Source of the DNA: Nocardia arizonensis
GTDB lineage: Bacteria; Actinomycetota; Actinomycetes; Mycobacteriales; Mycobacteriaceae
Reading direction: 5' to 3'
DNA length: 64,000 nucleotides
Assembly (NCBI RefSeq): GCF_001310275.1
Contig: NZ_LGYZ01000129.1
Coordinates: 186,001 to 250,000 of the forward strand
Positions 42,520 to 50,932 of the stretch are shown in pieces; within the stretch, counting starts at the first letter, position 1, and each line of letters opens with the position of its first letter. Under the pieces are notes generated by a model. It was not told where the DNA came from. It did not search any database and saw only the letters and a program-made list of their open reading frames with translations. Made by a program: the position numbers and the translations under genes.

Positions 42520-42537
42520 ACCAAGCATTTGCTTGGT
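42520..42537. promoter_or_regulatory. KstR2-type operator upstream of kstR2-fadA6
   Basis: ACCAAGCATTTGCTTGGT, a near-perfect 18-base palindrome (only the central TT breaks symmetry). It begins 14 bases before the GTG of kstR2, so KstR2 should repress itself and fadA6. Confidence 0.87.
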
Positions 42538-42610
42538 GCCAGTGGCGCGCGTCTCGCCGTGCGGGTCATTCCGGCAGCGCCGGATCATGTCGGGAGTGAC
42601 AGCACCGCCC

Positions 42611-43339
42611 TCAGCGGGCCGAATAGCGCAGCGGAGAGGAGACGGAGAGGTCGGCCAGCAGGCGGTCGCAGATGACCACCGGGGAGACGCCCGCGCGGGA
42701 CATGCGGGCGATGAGGGCCAAGCGGCGTTCGCAGCTGTCCCATTCGACGGTGAGAGGACCGCGCTCGGGGCCCGCGTCCACGGTGGCGAGCACTTCCAGG
42801 CCGTGCGGGGTCGACTCCTCGACCAGACGGAGGACCATGCCGCGCTGCCAGGCGTCGTAGGTGGCCATATCGGAACCGATCACCAGTTTGTCGGTGGCCG
42901 CCCCCAGACCGGTGGCGATCTCGTCGGCGAAGGCGTCGTGGTCGAACCGATAGCGGCGGCTGCGGCGCACCACCTCGAGCAACTCGGCGCGCACCTCGCG
43001 CAGCAGAGCCGTCTGCCTGCGCCTGCGCCGCTCGCGTTCGGACGGCGCGGTCGCGGCACAGTCGAGTCCGAGGCGGTGGGCACGCTCGCGGTCGCGCTGG
43101 ATGTCGGCGCGCAACGCCGCCCGCGGATCACGGGCCACCTCGGCCTCGTCGACCGCGAACAGTTCGAGTATCTCCCCCGCCCTCGACGCTGTGATCAGCT
43201 CCGACTCGTGCCCGAGAAGTTCGGCCCCGAGCGTCAACGCCGCGAGGGTAAGGCTGTCGAGTCTGCGTCTGGCCAGCACGACCTCACGCACCACATCGAG
43301 TTCCAGTTGTTCGCGGGAGCGTGGGTGATCATGGCCCAT
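42611..43339 (-). CDS. Conserved-looking hypothetical protein, Arg/Glu-rich
   Basis: 242 residues from the ATG at 43339, chosen because AAGGGG lies eight bases upstream; ATG 43345 is an alternative. Highly charged and mostly helical, with a basic stretch SERERRRRRQTALLREV around the middle, preceded by a leucine-rich helix (LDSLTLAALTLGAELLGHESELITASRAGEILELF). The C-terminal part (GLEVLATVDAGPERGPLTVEWDSCERRLALIARMSRAGVSPVVICDRLLADL) looks like a folded domain. I do not recognise the family. It lies between kstR2 and a secreted CAP protein and has no KstR2 site. Confidence 0.6.
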   Translation of the reverse strand: MGHDHPRSREQLELDVVREVVLARRRLDSLTLAALTLGAELLGHESELITASRAGEILELFAVDEAEVARDPRAALRADIQRDRERAHRLGLDCAATAPSERERRRRRQTALLREVRAELLEVVRRSRRYRFDHDAFADEIATGLGAATDKLVIGSDMATYDAWQRGMVLRLVEESTPHGLEVLATVDAGPERGPLTVEWDSCERRLALIARMSRAGVSPVVICDRLLADLSVSSPLRYSAR

Positions 43340-43714
43340 AGCCATCGCCCCTTCAAGCAGGTCGGTAGTCGAAGTCTGTCCAGCATGGCATATCCCGTTA
43401 ACCCACGCGCCCCCTTTTTCCCTGATCAGCACCACCTCGGCACCGTCATATCGCATATTTCGGACCTCGGCCGTCTCCCCCGGATCACTCGGTCACCCGG
43501 TGGTTGCCGCCCGGTGGCCCGCCCGCGCGCCCGTCGCCGACACCCGAGTCGCCTTCACGTCCGCGGCGGGCGGGCTCGCGTAGTCTCTGCGGATGCCGCG
43601 CGGGCCGATGTCCGCGCGCGGCCGATGACGACATACCCCCCGCGATGGCGCGCCCGCGCCGATTCGACGGTGAGCTCGAACAGAAGCACCCATCACTACC
43701 GGGAAGGAAGTTCG
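43340..43714. other. Divergent intergenic region before the CAP-domain gene
   Basis: 375 bases between divergent starts. It contains a short T-run (CCCCCTTTTTCCC near 43412-43424) and GC-rich stretches, but no KstR or KstR2 palindrome and no convincing gene. The frame of the hypothetical protein stays open to 43456, so a longer start cannot be excluded. Confidence 0.4.
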
Positions 43715-44236
43715 ATGAAAAAAGCCTACGCGGTCATACCCGGCGCCGTGGCGGCCGTCACCGCCGCCACGATCGTGAGCGCCGGACCGGCTCAGGCGGC
43801 CGCGTTCAACGAACAGGTGCTGACCGAACACAACGCGGCGCGAGCGCGTTACGGCGCGCACGCGCTCAATTGGGGACCGTCGCTGTATCCGAGCACCCTG
43901 CAACACGCGCGCAGTTGCCGTTTCGCGAATTCCATCGGGCCCTACGGCGAAAACCTCTACAGCAGCCCCGATCCGAACGCCACGATCGCCGACGCGATGG
44001 CGGCGTGGATGTCGGAGGAGTCGAAGTACGACTACGACTCGCCCGGATCCACCCCGGACACAGCGCGATTCACGCAGGTCGTGTGGAAGGCGACCACGCA
44101 GGTCGCGGCGGCCATCGTGCGCTGCCCCGCGGGCACGCTCGCCGAGGAGCCCGCCACCTTCATCGTCGCCCGCTACAGCCCGCCCGGCAATGTGGCCGAC
44201 CAGTTCGCCCAGAATGTGGGTCGGCAGGTCACGTAA
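43715..44236 (+). CDS. Secreted CAP/SCP-domain protein
   Basis: 173 residues from the ATG at 43715 with AAGGAAG upstream. A signal peptide MKKAYAVIPG...GPAQA has a probable cleavage after residue 28. The CAP domain has the usual landmarks: LTEHNAARARYG, LNWGPSLYPSTLQHAR, PYGENLY, FTQVVWKATTQV and a terminal FIVARYSPPGN. The His normally found in HFTQVVW is Arg here (RFTQVVW), so the metal-binding tetrad seen in many CAP proteins is probably incomplete. Extracellular; function unknown. No link to sterol use is apparent beyond position. Confidence 0.85.
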   Translation: MKKAYAVIPGAVAAVTAATIVSAGPAQAAAFNEQVLTEHNAARARYGAHALNWGPSLYPSTLQHARSCRFANSIGPYGENLYSSPDPNATIADAMAAWMSEESKYDYDSPGSTPDTARFTQVVWKATTQVAAAIVRCPAGTLAEEPATFIVARYSPPGNVADQFAQNVGRQVT

Positions 44237-44264
44237 TACCCGGGCAGCGAGAATCGCCGCCGGG

Positions 44265-45062
44265 TCAGGCCCGTTGGCTGCTGATGGAGACGATCTCGCC
44301 GGTGAGGTAGGTGGTGTAGTCGCTGGCGAGCATGGCTATGGTGGCGGCCACTTCCCAGGGTTCGGCGGCTCGGCCGAAGGCTTCCCGTTCGGACAGGGCG
44401 TCGAGGAGTTCGGAAGAACTGACCTTGTCCAGGAAGGGGTGGCGGGCGATGCTGGGGGCGACCGCGTTGACGCGCACACCCAGTTCCGCGGCTTCGACCG
44501 CGCTGCACCGGGTCAGGGCCATCACGCCCGCCTTGGCCGCGGCGTAGTGCGCCTGGCCGCGCTGGGCGCGCCAGCCGAGCACGCTGGCGTTGTTGACGAT
44601 GACGCCGCCGTGGCCGGCGTCGCGGAAGTAGCCGAGGGCGGCGCGGGTGCAGCGGAAGGTGCCGTTGAGGGTGATGTCGAGGACGCGGTCCCACTGCTCG
44701 TCGGTCATGTCGACCACGGGCGTCTCGCCGCCGAGTCCGGCGTTGTTGACCATGATGTCGATGCGGCCCAGTGCCCGCGCGGCCCCCTGGACCAGAGCGT
44801 TCACCTGGTCGGTGCGCTGCACGTCGCAGGCGATGGCGGCGACCCGGCGCTCGGGGAATTCACCCTTCAACTCCACCTCGGTCTCGCCGAGACGGCGTTC
44901 GTGCCAGTCCGACACCACCACGTCCGCGCCCTCTGCGAGCAGACGCCGGGCGGTGGCCGAACCGATGCCGGTGCCCGCGGCGGCGGTGACGACCGCGACG
45001 CGGCCGGTGAGCAGTCCGTGGCCGGGGACCGGCTGCGGGGGGATCGACAGCGGCCCGGTCAC
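44265..45062 (-). CDS. ipdF: Short-chain dehydrogenase, probable IpdF (Rv3559c position)
   Basis: 265 residues from the GTG at 45062, overlapping the fadE30 stop (GTGA). SDR motifs: TAAAGTGIGSATARRLLAEGADVVVSDW, NNAGLGGET, NASVLGW and YAAAKAGVMAL with catalytic Tyr and Lys. The pairing with fadE30 on the same strand and divergence from fadD3 match Rv3559c-Rv3560c-Rv3561. IpdF reduces or oxidises the 5-hydroxy/oxo group of the HIC-CoA intermediate before EchA20 acts. Other SDRs nearby make the exact assignment less certain. Confidence 0.8.
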   Translation of the reverse strand: MTGPLSIPPQPVPGHGLLTGRVAVVTAAAGTGIGSATARRLLAEGADVVVSDWHERRLGETEVELKGEFPERRVAAIACDVQRTDQVNALVQGAARALGRIDIMVNNAGLGGETPVVDMTDEQWDRVLDITLNGTFRCTRAALGYFRDAGHGGVIVNNASVLGWRAQRGQAHYAAAKAGVMALTRCSAVEAAELGVRVNAVAPSIARHPFLDKVSSSELLDALSEREAFGRAAEPWEVAATIAMLASDYTTYLTGEIVSISSQRA

Positions 45063-46252
45063 GGTCGGGCCTCGCGCGGCAGGCCGAGCACACGCTCGGA
45101 GATGATGTTGCGCTGCACTTCGTTCGAACCTCCGTAGATGGTGTCGGCGCGGGTGAACAGATACAGCCGCTGCCATTCGTTGAGATCGTCGTTGTCGTCG
45201 GCGACGAGTCCGGCGGGGCCGAGTACGGCCATCGCGAGTTCGCCGAGTCCGCGATGCCAGTTGGCCCACAGCAGTTTGGCGACCGACGCCTGTCCACCGT
45301 CGTCGACGGCGGCGCCCTCCATGGTGCGCAGCGCGTGCGCGCGCAGCACCCGCAGCCCCACCCACGCCCGGTCGATGCGGTCGGCGATGACCGGATCGTC
45401 GGCCGCGCCGTTGCGCCGCGCCACCGCCTCGATATCGGCGAGTTCGCGGGCGAAACGGATCTGCTGGCCGAGGGTGGAGACGCCGCGTTCGAAGGTGAGG
45501 GTGCCCATGGCGATGCGCCAGCCGTCGCCGGGTTCGCCGACGACCAGGTCGGCGGCGGTGCGCGCATTGTCGAAGAAGACCTCGTTGAATTCCGAGGTGC
45601 CGGTGAGCTGGTTGATCGGGCGCACATCGATACCGGGCTGATCCATGGGAACCAGCAGGTAGGACAGGCCCTTGTGCCTGCTCGACCCCTTCTCGGTGCG
45701 GGCGAGGACGAAGCACCAGTCCGCGACGTGGGCCAGCGAGGTCCAGATCTTCTGCCCGTTGACGGACCATTCGTCGCCGTCGAGGTGGGCGGCGGTACTG
45801 ACCGCGGCCAGATCCGAACCCGCGCCGGGTTCGGAATAGCCCTGGCACCACAGTTCGGTGACATTGCGGATGCCGGGCAGGAACCGGTCCTTCTGCGCTT
45901 GGGTTCCGAACGCCAGCACGGTCGGGCCGAGCAGTTCCTCGCCCAGGTGCGACACCCGCGCGGGCGCGTTGGCCTTGGCGTATTCCTCGTGGAAGATCAC
46001 CTGCTGGCGCAGGGTGGCCTCGCGGCCGCCGTATTCCTTGGGCCAGCCAAGGCAGGTCCAGCCCGCGGCGGCCAGATGCCGGTCCCACGCGAGCCGTTCC
46101 TCGAATGCCTCGTGCTCGCGGCCGGGGCCGCCGAGTCCGCGCAGCTCACGGAACTCGCCGTCGAGGTTGTCGGCCAACCACTCGCGCACTTCTGCGGAAA
46201 ACCGCCCGTCCGCGGCGGCGGTGTCGGAATCTGAGGTCTGGATCGCAACCAC
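45059..46252 (-). CDS. fadE30: Acyl-CoA dehydrogenase FadE30 (IpdE1, alpha subunit)
   Basis: 397 residues from the GTG at 46252; an upstream TTG at 46273 lies within the operator and is less likely. ACAD: LWCQGYSEPGAGSDLAAV, WSVNGQKIWTSLAHVADWCFVLARTEKGS, TFERGVSTLGQQI and YGGSNEVQRNIISERVLGLPRE, which is the alpha-type C-terminus. FadE30 (IpdE1) forms the heterotetramer with FadE33 (IpdE2) that dehydrogenates 5-OH-HIP-CoA. Coupled to ipdF and divergent from fadD3 across a KstR2 site. Confidence 0.92.
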   Translation of the reverse strand: MVAIQTSDSDTAAADGRFSAEVREWLADNLDGEFRELRGLGGPGREHEAFEERLAWDRHLAAAGWTCLGWPKEYGGREATLRQQVIFHEEYAKANAPARVSHLGEELLGPTVLAFGTQAQKDRFLPGIRNVTELWCQGYSEPGAGSDLAAVSTAAHLDGDEWSVNGQKIWTSLAHVADWCFVLARTEKGSSRHKGLSYLLVPMDQPGIDVRPINQLTGTSEFNEVFFDNARTAADLVVGEPGDGWRIAMGTLTFERGVSTLGQQIRFARELADIEAVARRNGAADDPVIADRIDRAWVGLRVLRAHALRTMEGAAVDDGGQASVAKLLWANWHRGLGELAMAVLGPAGLVADDNDDLNEWQRLYLFTRADTIYGGSNEVQRNIISERVLGLPREARP

Positions 46253-46268
46253 GACGGTAGGATAACCT

Positions 46269-46286
46269 ACCAAGCACTTGCTTTGT
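46269..46286. promoter_or_regulatory. KstR2-type operator between fadE30-ipdF and fadD3
   Basis: ACCAAGCACTTGCTTTGT. Positions 46269-46282 match ANCAAGNNCTTGNT at every fixed base. It sits 16 bases upstream of the fadE30 start and 74 upstream of fadD3. Confidence 0.87.
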
Positions 46287-46360
46287 TAGATTGTCGACCC
46301 GATCGGTTCGCCACCGCGAATCATCGGCCGACGGGCCAGGCACGAACGGTGAGGACATCC

Positions 46361-47914
46361 GTGACAACCCCAGCGCAGACGACACCGAGAGCACTGCACA
46401 ACGCAGCCCGGGACTTCGGCGACCGTCCCGCGGTCGTCGACGGCGAGGTCCGCTACGACTGGAACCAGCTGCTCGACTCCGTTCGGGAGACGGCGCGGGC
46501 GCTCATCGCGCGCGGGGTCGCACACGGCGACCGGGTCGCCATGTGGGCGCCCAACACCCACCACTGGGTCGTGGCCGCGCTGGCCGCCCAGTACGTCGGC
46601 GCCGCGCTGGTGCCGCTGAACACCCGCTACATCGCCGAGGAGGCCGCCGATGTGCTGGCCCGGGTGGACGCCAAGGCGCTGTTCATCGCCGGCACCTTCC
46701 TCGGCCGCGACCGGATCGACGAATTACGCACGGCCGCACCGGAACTGAAGATCCCCACCATCGTGGTGATCCCCGTCGAGGCGGGCACCTCGGTGACCTC
46801 CGACGATACGGTGCTCAACTGGTCGCAGCTGCCAGAGATCGCCGCCACCGTCACCGCCGAGGAGGCCGAGCGCCGGGCCGAAACCGTTCGCCCCGATGAC
46901 ATCTCCGACATCCTGTTCACCTCCGGCACCACCGGCCGCAGCAAGGGCACCCTGGTGGCGCACCGACAGGCGCTGTCGGTGGTGCGGGCCTGGGCCGACT
47001 GCGCGACCCTGAACAGCTCGGACAACTACCTCGTGGTGAGCCCGTTCTTCCACAACTTCGGCTACAAGGCGGGCATCCTGGCCTGCGTGGTCACCGGCGC
47101 GACCATCGTCCCGCAGGCCACCTTCGACGTGCCGCGGACCATGCGCCTGGTGAGTGAGGAACGCATCACGGTGCTGCCCGGCCCGCCCACCATCTACCAG
47201 ACCATCCTCGACTTCCCCGACCGCGCGAAATACGACCTGAGTTCACTGCGGGTCTCGACCACCGGCGCGGCCACGGTACCGGTGGTGCTGGTCGAGCGTA
47301 TGCGGTCCGAACTCGAATTCGAGGTGGTCGTCACCGCCTACGGGCTGTCCGAGGCGGCGGGCTTCGGCACCATGTGCCGCGCCGACGACGACGCCGACAC
47401 CGTCGCCAATACCTGCGGCAGGCCGATCGCCGACTTCGAACTGCGCATCGCCGACAACGGCGAGGTGCTGCTGCGCGGCCCCAACGTGATGCTCGGCTAC
47501 CTCGACGATCCCGACAGCACCGCCGAGACCATCGACGCCGAGGGCTGGCTGCACACCGGCGATATCGGCACCGTGGACGAGCGCGGCTACCTGAAGATCA
47601 CCGACCGACTCAAGGACATGTACATCTCGGGTGGCTTCAATGTCTATCCGGCCGAGATCGAACAGGCGCTGGCCCGCCTCGACGGCGTCGCCGAATCCGC
47701 GGTGATCGGTGTGCCCGACGAGCGGATGGGCGAGGTCGGCAAGGCATATGTCGTGCCCAAGGCGGGCGCGGATCTGACCGAGGAGCGCGTGATCGCCCAC
47801 GCCAAGGGGGTGCTCGCCAATTTCAAGGTGCCGCGATTCGTCGAATTCCGCGATCGGCTGCCCTACAGCGCCGCCGGGAAAGTGCTCAAGCGCGAACTAC
47901 GTATGGAGAACTGA
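46361..47914 (+). CDS. fadD3: FadD3, HIP-CoA synthetase
   Basis: 517 residues from the GTG at 46361, with GAGG six bases upstream. ANL ligase: FTSGTTGRSKGT P-loop, VVTAYGLSEAAGFGT, TDRLKDMYISGGFNVYPAEIE and the final lysine in YSAAGKVLKREL. FadD3 (Rv3561) ligates CoA to HIP, the bicyclic propionate left after HsaD, and its product is the KstR2 effector. It is the first gene of fadD3-echA-fadE31-fadE32-fadE33, all overlapping by one to four bases. Confidence 0.93.
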   Translation: MTTPAQTTPRALHNAARDFGDRPAVVDGEVRYDWNQLLDSVRETARALIARGVAHGDRVAMWAPNTHHWVVAALAAQYVGAALVPLNTRYIAEEAADVLARVDAKALFIAGTFLGRDRIDELRTAAPELKIPTIVVIPVEAGTSVTSDDTVLNWSQLPEIAATVTAEEAERRAETVRPDDISDILFTSGTTGRSKGTLVAHRQALSVVRAWADCATLNSSDNYLVVSPFFHNFGYKAGILACVVTGATIVPQATFDVPRTMRLVSEERITVLPGPPTIYQTILDFPDRAKYDLSSLRVSTTGAATVPVVLVERMRSELEFEVVVTAYGLSEAAGFGTMCRADDDADTVANTCGRPIADFELRIADNGEVLLRGPNVMLGYLDDPDSTAETIDAEGWLHTGDIGTVDERGYLKITDRLKDMYISGGFNVYPAEIEQALARLDGVAESAVIGVPDERMGEVGKAYVVPKAGADLTEERVIAHAKGVLANFKVPRFVEFRDRLPYSAAGKVLKRELRMEN

Positions 47915-48792
47915 TGACGGATGAGAACGTGGGTGATGTCGTCACCTACGAGACGCGCGGGCCGATCGCGATCGTGCGCTTGAACCGCCCGGACTACCGC
48001 AACGCGCAGAACTCGGTGATGACCTACGCCATCGACGCCGCCTTCGAACGCGCCGTGGAGGACCCCGAGGTCAAGGTGATCGTGTTGGCGGGCAACGGCA
48101 AACATTTCAGCGCCGGACACGATATCGGGACACCGGGCCGCGACCACCACGTGCGCTATCAGAACAAGGCCGCGCTGTGGTGGGACCACGTGGACCGGGT
48201 CGGCGGCGATCAGCGTTTCGCCCGCGAGACCGAGGTCTACCTCGGCATGTGCCGCCGCTGGCGCGAGATCCCCAAGCCCACCATCGCGATGGTGCACGGC
48301 GCGTGCATCGCGGGCGGGCTCATGCTGGCCTGGATCTGCGATCTGATCATCGCCTCCGACGACGCGTTCTTCTCCGATCCCGTCGTCCGCATGGGCATTC
48401 CGGGCGTGGAGTATTTCGCGCATCCGTGGGTGATGGGTCCGCGCGCGGCCAAGGAGTTCCTGTTCACCGGCGACCGGTTCGACGCGGCGCAGGCCAAGGA
48501 ATGGGGCATGGTCAATCGGGTGGTGCCGCGCGCCGAACTCGAGCAGCACACCCTGGCCCTGGCCGAGAAAATCTCCGCCATGCCGCAATTCGGTCTGGCG
48601 CTGACCAAGAAGGCGGTCAATCAGGCCGAGGACCTGATGGGCATGCGCAGCGGCATGGATTCGGTGTTCGGGCTGCACCACTTCGCGCACGCGCACAATG
48701 CCGAGGTCGGCGCGGATTCGCTGGGCGGCATGGATGCCAAATCGATGAAGGCTGACGCGACGACCTCGGGTCGACGGGACGGGACTGCGTAG
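47914..48792 (+). CDS. Crotonase/enoyl-CoA hydratase in the fadD3 operon
   Basis: 292 residues from an ATG overlapping the fadD3 stop. Crotonase fold: IVRLNRPDYRNAQNSVM, GNGKHFSAGHDIG oxyanion region, GACIAGGLMLAWICDLIIASDDAFFSDPVVRMGIPGVEYFAHPW. Of the two usual hydratase glutamates, one appears retained (GVE) and the other replaced (DPV). M. tuberculosis has no crotonase gene between fadD3 and fadE31, so this is an extra step enzyme, perhaps hydrating the FadE30/FadE33 product. It overlaps fadE31 by one base. Confidence 0.82.
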   Translation: MTDENVGDVVTYETRGPIAIVRLNRPDYRNAQNSVMTYAIDAAFERAVEDPEVKVIVLAGNGKHFSAGHDIGTPGRDHHVRYQNKAALWWDHVDRVGGDQRFARETEVYLGMCRRWREIPKPTIAMVHGACIAGGLMLAWICDLIIASDDAFFSDPVVRMGIPGVEYFAHPWVMGPRAAKEFLFTGDRFDAAQAKEWGMVNRVVPRAELEQHTLALAEKISAMPQFGLALTKKAVNQAEDLMGMRSGMDSVFGLHHFAHAHNAEVGADSLGGMDAKSMKADATTSGRRDGTA

Positions 48793-49934
48793 TGGATCTG
48801 GATCTGGATCAGGCGACACGGGAATTCCAGGAGGAGGTCAGGGATTTCCTGGCCGCCGCCAAGCCGAAGAGCCCGTTGCCGTCGATGGACACCAAGGCCG
48901 GTTTCGAGGCCCACCGTGACTGGGAGCGCACCCTCGCGCAGGCGCGCCTCTCGGTGGTCTCGTGGCCGCGGGAGTATGGCGGCCGGGACGCCTCGCTGCT
49001 GGAATGGGTGCTGTTCGAACAGGAGTACTACGCGGCGGGCGCACCCGGCCGGGTGAGCCAGAACGGCATCTTCCTGCTCGCGCCGACCCTGTTCGAACAC
49101 GGCAGCCCCGAACAGCTCGAGCGCATCATGCCGAGAATGGCGCGCGGCGACGACATCTGGGCGCAGGCGTGGTCGGAGCCGGAGGCGGGCAGCGACCTGG
49201 CCGGTATCCGGTCCACGGCCAAACGCACCAATGGCGGCTGGCTGTTGAGCGGACAGAAGACCTGGAGTTCGCGCGCGGCCTTCGCCGACTGGGCCTTCGG
49301 GCTTTTCCGCAGCGACCCGGCGGCCGAGCGGCACCGCGGACTCACCTATCTGATGTTCCCGCTGACCGCCGACGGCGTCTCGGTGCGGCCGATTCCGCAG
49401 CTCGACGGCGAACCGGGCTTCGCCGAGATCTTCCTCGACGACGTGTTCGTCCCCGACCGCGATGTCATCGGCGAACCCAACGAGGGCTGGCGGGTCGCGA
49501 TGAGCACCTCGAGCAATGAACGCGGTCTGTCGCTGCGCAGTCCGGGCCGCTTCAGCGCGACCGCGCGGCGGCTGGTCGACCTGTGGATCGAGACCTGCGA
49601 CGAGGCCGACACCGCCCAGCGCGACGCCGTGGTGGACGCCTGGATCGGCAGCGAGGCGTATCGGCTGCACACCTTCGGCACCGTGACCAGGCTCAACGAG
49701 GGCGGCAAACTTGGCGCGGAGTCCTCGATCACCAAGGTGTTCTGGTCCGAACTCGATATCGCCATGCACGAGACCGCGCTGGGTGTCCTCGCCGACGCCG
49801 CCGAGCAGAGCGGCCCGTGGACCGACGGTTACCTGTTCTCGCTGTCCGGGCCGATCTACGCGGGCACCAACGAGATCCAGCGCAATATCATCGCCGAGCG
49901 GCTGCTCGGACTACCGAGAGGGAGCAGCCGATGA
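48792..49934 (+). CDS. fadE31: Acyl-CoA dehydrogenase FadE31 (alpha-type subunit)
   Basis: 380 residues from the GTG at 48792, which shares a base with the preceding TAG. ACAD motifs: WAQAWSEPEAGSDLAGI, WLLSGQKTWSSRAAFADWAFGLFR, PNEGWRVAMSTSSNERG and YAGTNEIQRNIIAERLLGLPRG, the alpha-type flavin-binding end. Likely partner is FadE32, encoded next with a 4-bp overlap. A fadE32 mutant of M. smegmatis accumulates MOODA, so the FadE31-FadE32 enzyme probably oxidises MOODA-CoA after both rings are open. Confidence 0.9.
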   Translation: MDLDLDQATREFQEEVRDFLAAAKPKSPLPSMDTKAGFEAHRDWERTLAQARLSVVSWPREYGGRDASLLEWVLFEQEYYAAGAPGRVSQNGIFLLAPTLFEHGSPEQLERIMPRMARGDDIWAQAWSEPEAGSDLAGIRSTAKRTNGGWLLSGQKTWSSRAAFADWAFGLFRSDPAAERHRGLTYLMFPLTADGVSVRPIPQLDGEPGFAEIFLDDVFVPDRDVIGEPNEGWRVAMSTSSNERGLSLRSPGRFSATARRLVDLWIETCDEADTAQRDAVVDAWIGSEAYRLHTFGTVTRLNEGGKLGAESSITKVFWSELDIAMHETALGVLADAAEQSGPWTDGYLFSLSGPIYAGTNEIQRNIIAERLLGLPRGSSR

Positions 49935-50932
49935 GGTTCGCGCTCAGCCCCGAACAACTCGATTTCGGCGTCAGCCTGCGCAAACTCCTCGACGCGGGTC
50001 GCACGCCCGCGGCCGTGCGTGCGTGGGCCGACGGCGATCCGCGGCCCGGTCGCGGGCTCATCCGCCAGCTCGCGGGCGCGGGCGCGCTCGGACTCGCGGT
50101 GCGGGAGACCCACGGCGGGATGGAAGCCGAACCGATCGATCTTGTGGTGGCATTCCAGGAACTCGGCCGCGCCGCGGCGCCGGGTCCGGTGGTGGAGACC
50201 GGCGCGGCGATCCCCGCGCTACTGCAAGCACTTCCGCATTCCGACCTGGCGGCGCGCTGGCTGCCCGGCTTCGCCGACGGCGTCGCGCTGGGCACCTTGG
50301 CCTTCGCCCGCCCGGGTCGCGATCCGGTGGCACTGGACGCCGACACCGCCGAGGTGGTGCTCATCGCGGACGGCGACCGGCTGAGCACCGGCAAGCGCAC
50401 CGGTCCGGTGCGGTCGATCGATCCGGCCCGTCGCCTGTTCCAGGTCGCCGCCGACGAGGTGCTGGCCGAAGGCGAGGGCGTGGCGGAAGCCGCCGCGGCG
50501 GCCTTCGACGCTGGCGCGCTGGCGGTCTCGGCCCAATTGCTCGGCGCGGGCCGCGCCTTGCTGCACGCCGCCACCGAATATGCCAAGCAGCGCAAGCAGT
50601 TCGGTAAGCCGATCGGCGAATTCCAGGCCGTTAAACAGAAATTGGCCGATGTGCTGATCAAACTCGACCTGGCCGAGCCGCTGCTTTTCCGCGCCGCGCT
50701 CACGACCGAGACCGCGACCCGCTCGCGCGATGTCTCGGCCGCCGCGATCGCCTGCGGTGACGCCGCCTACGCCGCGGCCCGCGCCGCGCTCCAGGTGCAC
50801 GGCGCTATCGGCTACACCGCCGAATACGATCTGTCGCTGTGGTTGACCAAGGTGACCGCGCTGCGTTCGGCCTGGGGCACACCGGATTCGCATCGCGCCC
50901 GCGTAGCCCGAGCACTGCGAGGTACGGCATGA
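49931..50932 (+). CDS. fadE32: Acyl-CoA dehydrogenase FadE32 (beta-type subunit)
   Basis: 333 residues from the ATG at 49931. Beta-type steroid ACAD: a short N-terminal domain (FALSPEQLDFGVSLRKLLDAG), the C-terminal helical signature KQRKQFGKPIGEFQAVKQKLADVL, and HGAIGYTAEYDLSLWLTKVTALRSAWG in place of the GGTNEIQR end. It should pair with FadE31 in an alpha2beta2 enzyme. Both ends overlap neighbours by four bases (ATGA). Confidence 0.9.
   Translation: MRFALSPEQLDFGVSLRKLLDAGRTPAAVRAWADGDPRPGRGLIRQLAGAGALGLAVRETHGGMEAEPIDLVVAFQELGRAAAPGPVVETGAAIPALLQALPHSDLAARWLPGFADGVALGTLAFARPGRDPVALDADTAEVVLIADGDRLSTGKRTGPVRSIDPARRLFQVAADEVLAEGEGVAEAAAAAFDAGALAVSAQLLGAGRALLHAATEYAKQRKQFGKPIGEFQAVKQKLADVLIKLDLAEPLLFRAALTTETATRSRDVSAAAIACGDAAYAAARAALQVHGAIGYTAEYDLSLWLTKVTALRSAWGTPDSHRARVARALRGTA

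Noticed and set aside
42506..42520. TTG at 42520 as the start of kstR2
   Set aside because: It would place the start codon at the edge of the operator palindrome; the GTG at 42505 gives a protein of the usual KstR2 length.
46253..46273. TTG start for fadE30 within the KstR2 site
   Set aside because: The extra residues have no counterpart in the family and the codon lies inside the operator; the GTG at 46252 is more plausible.
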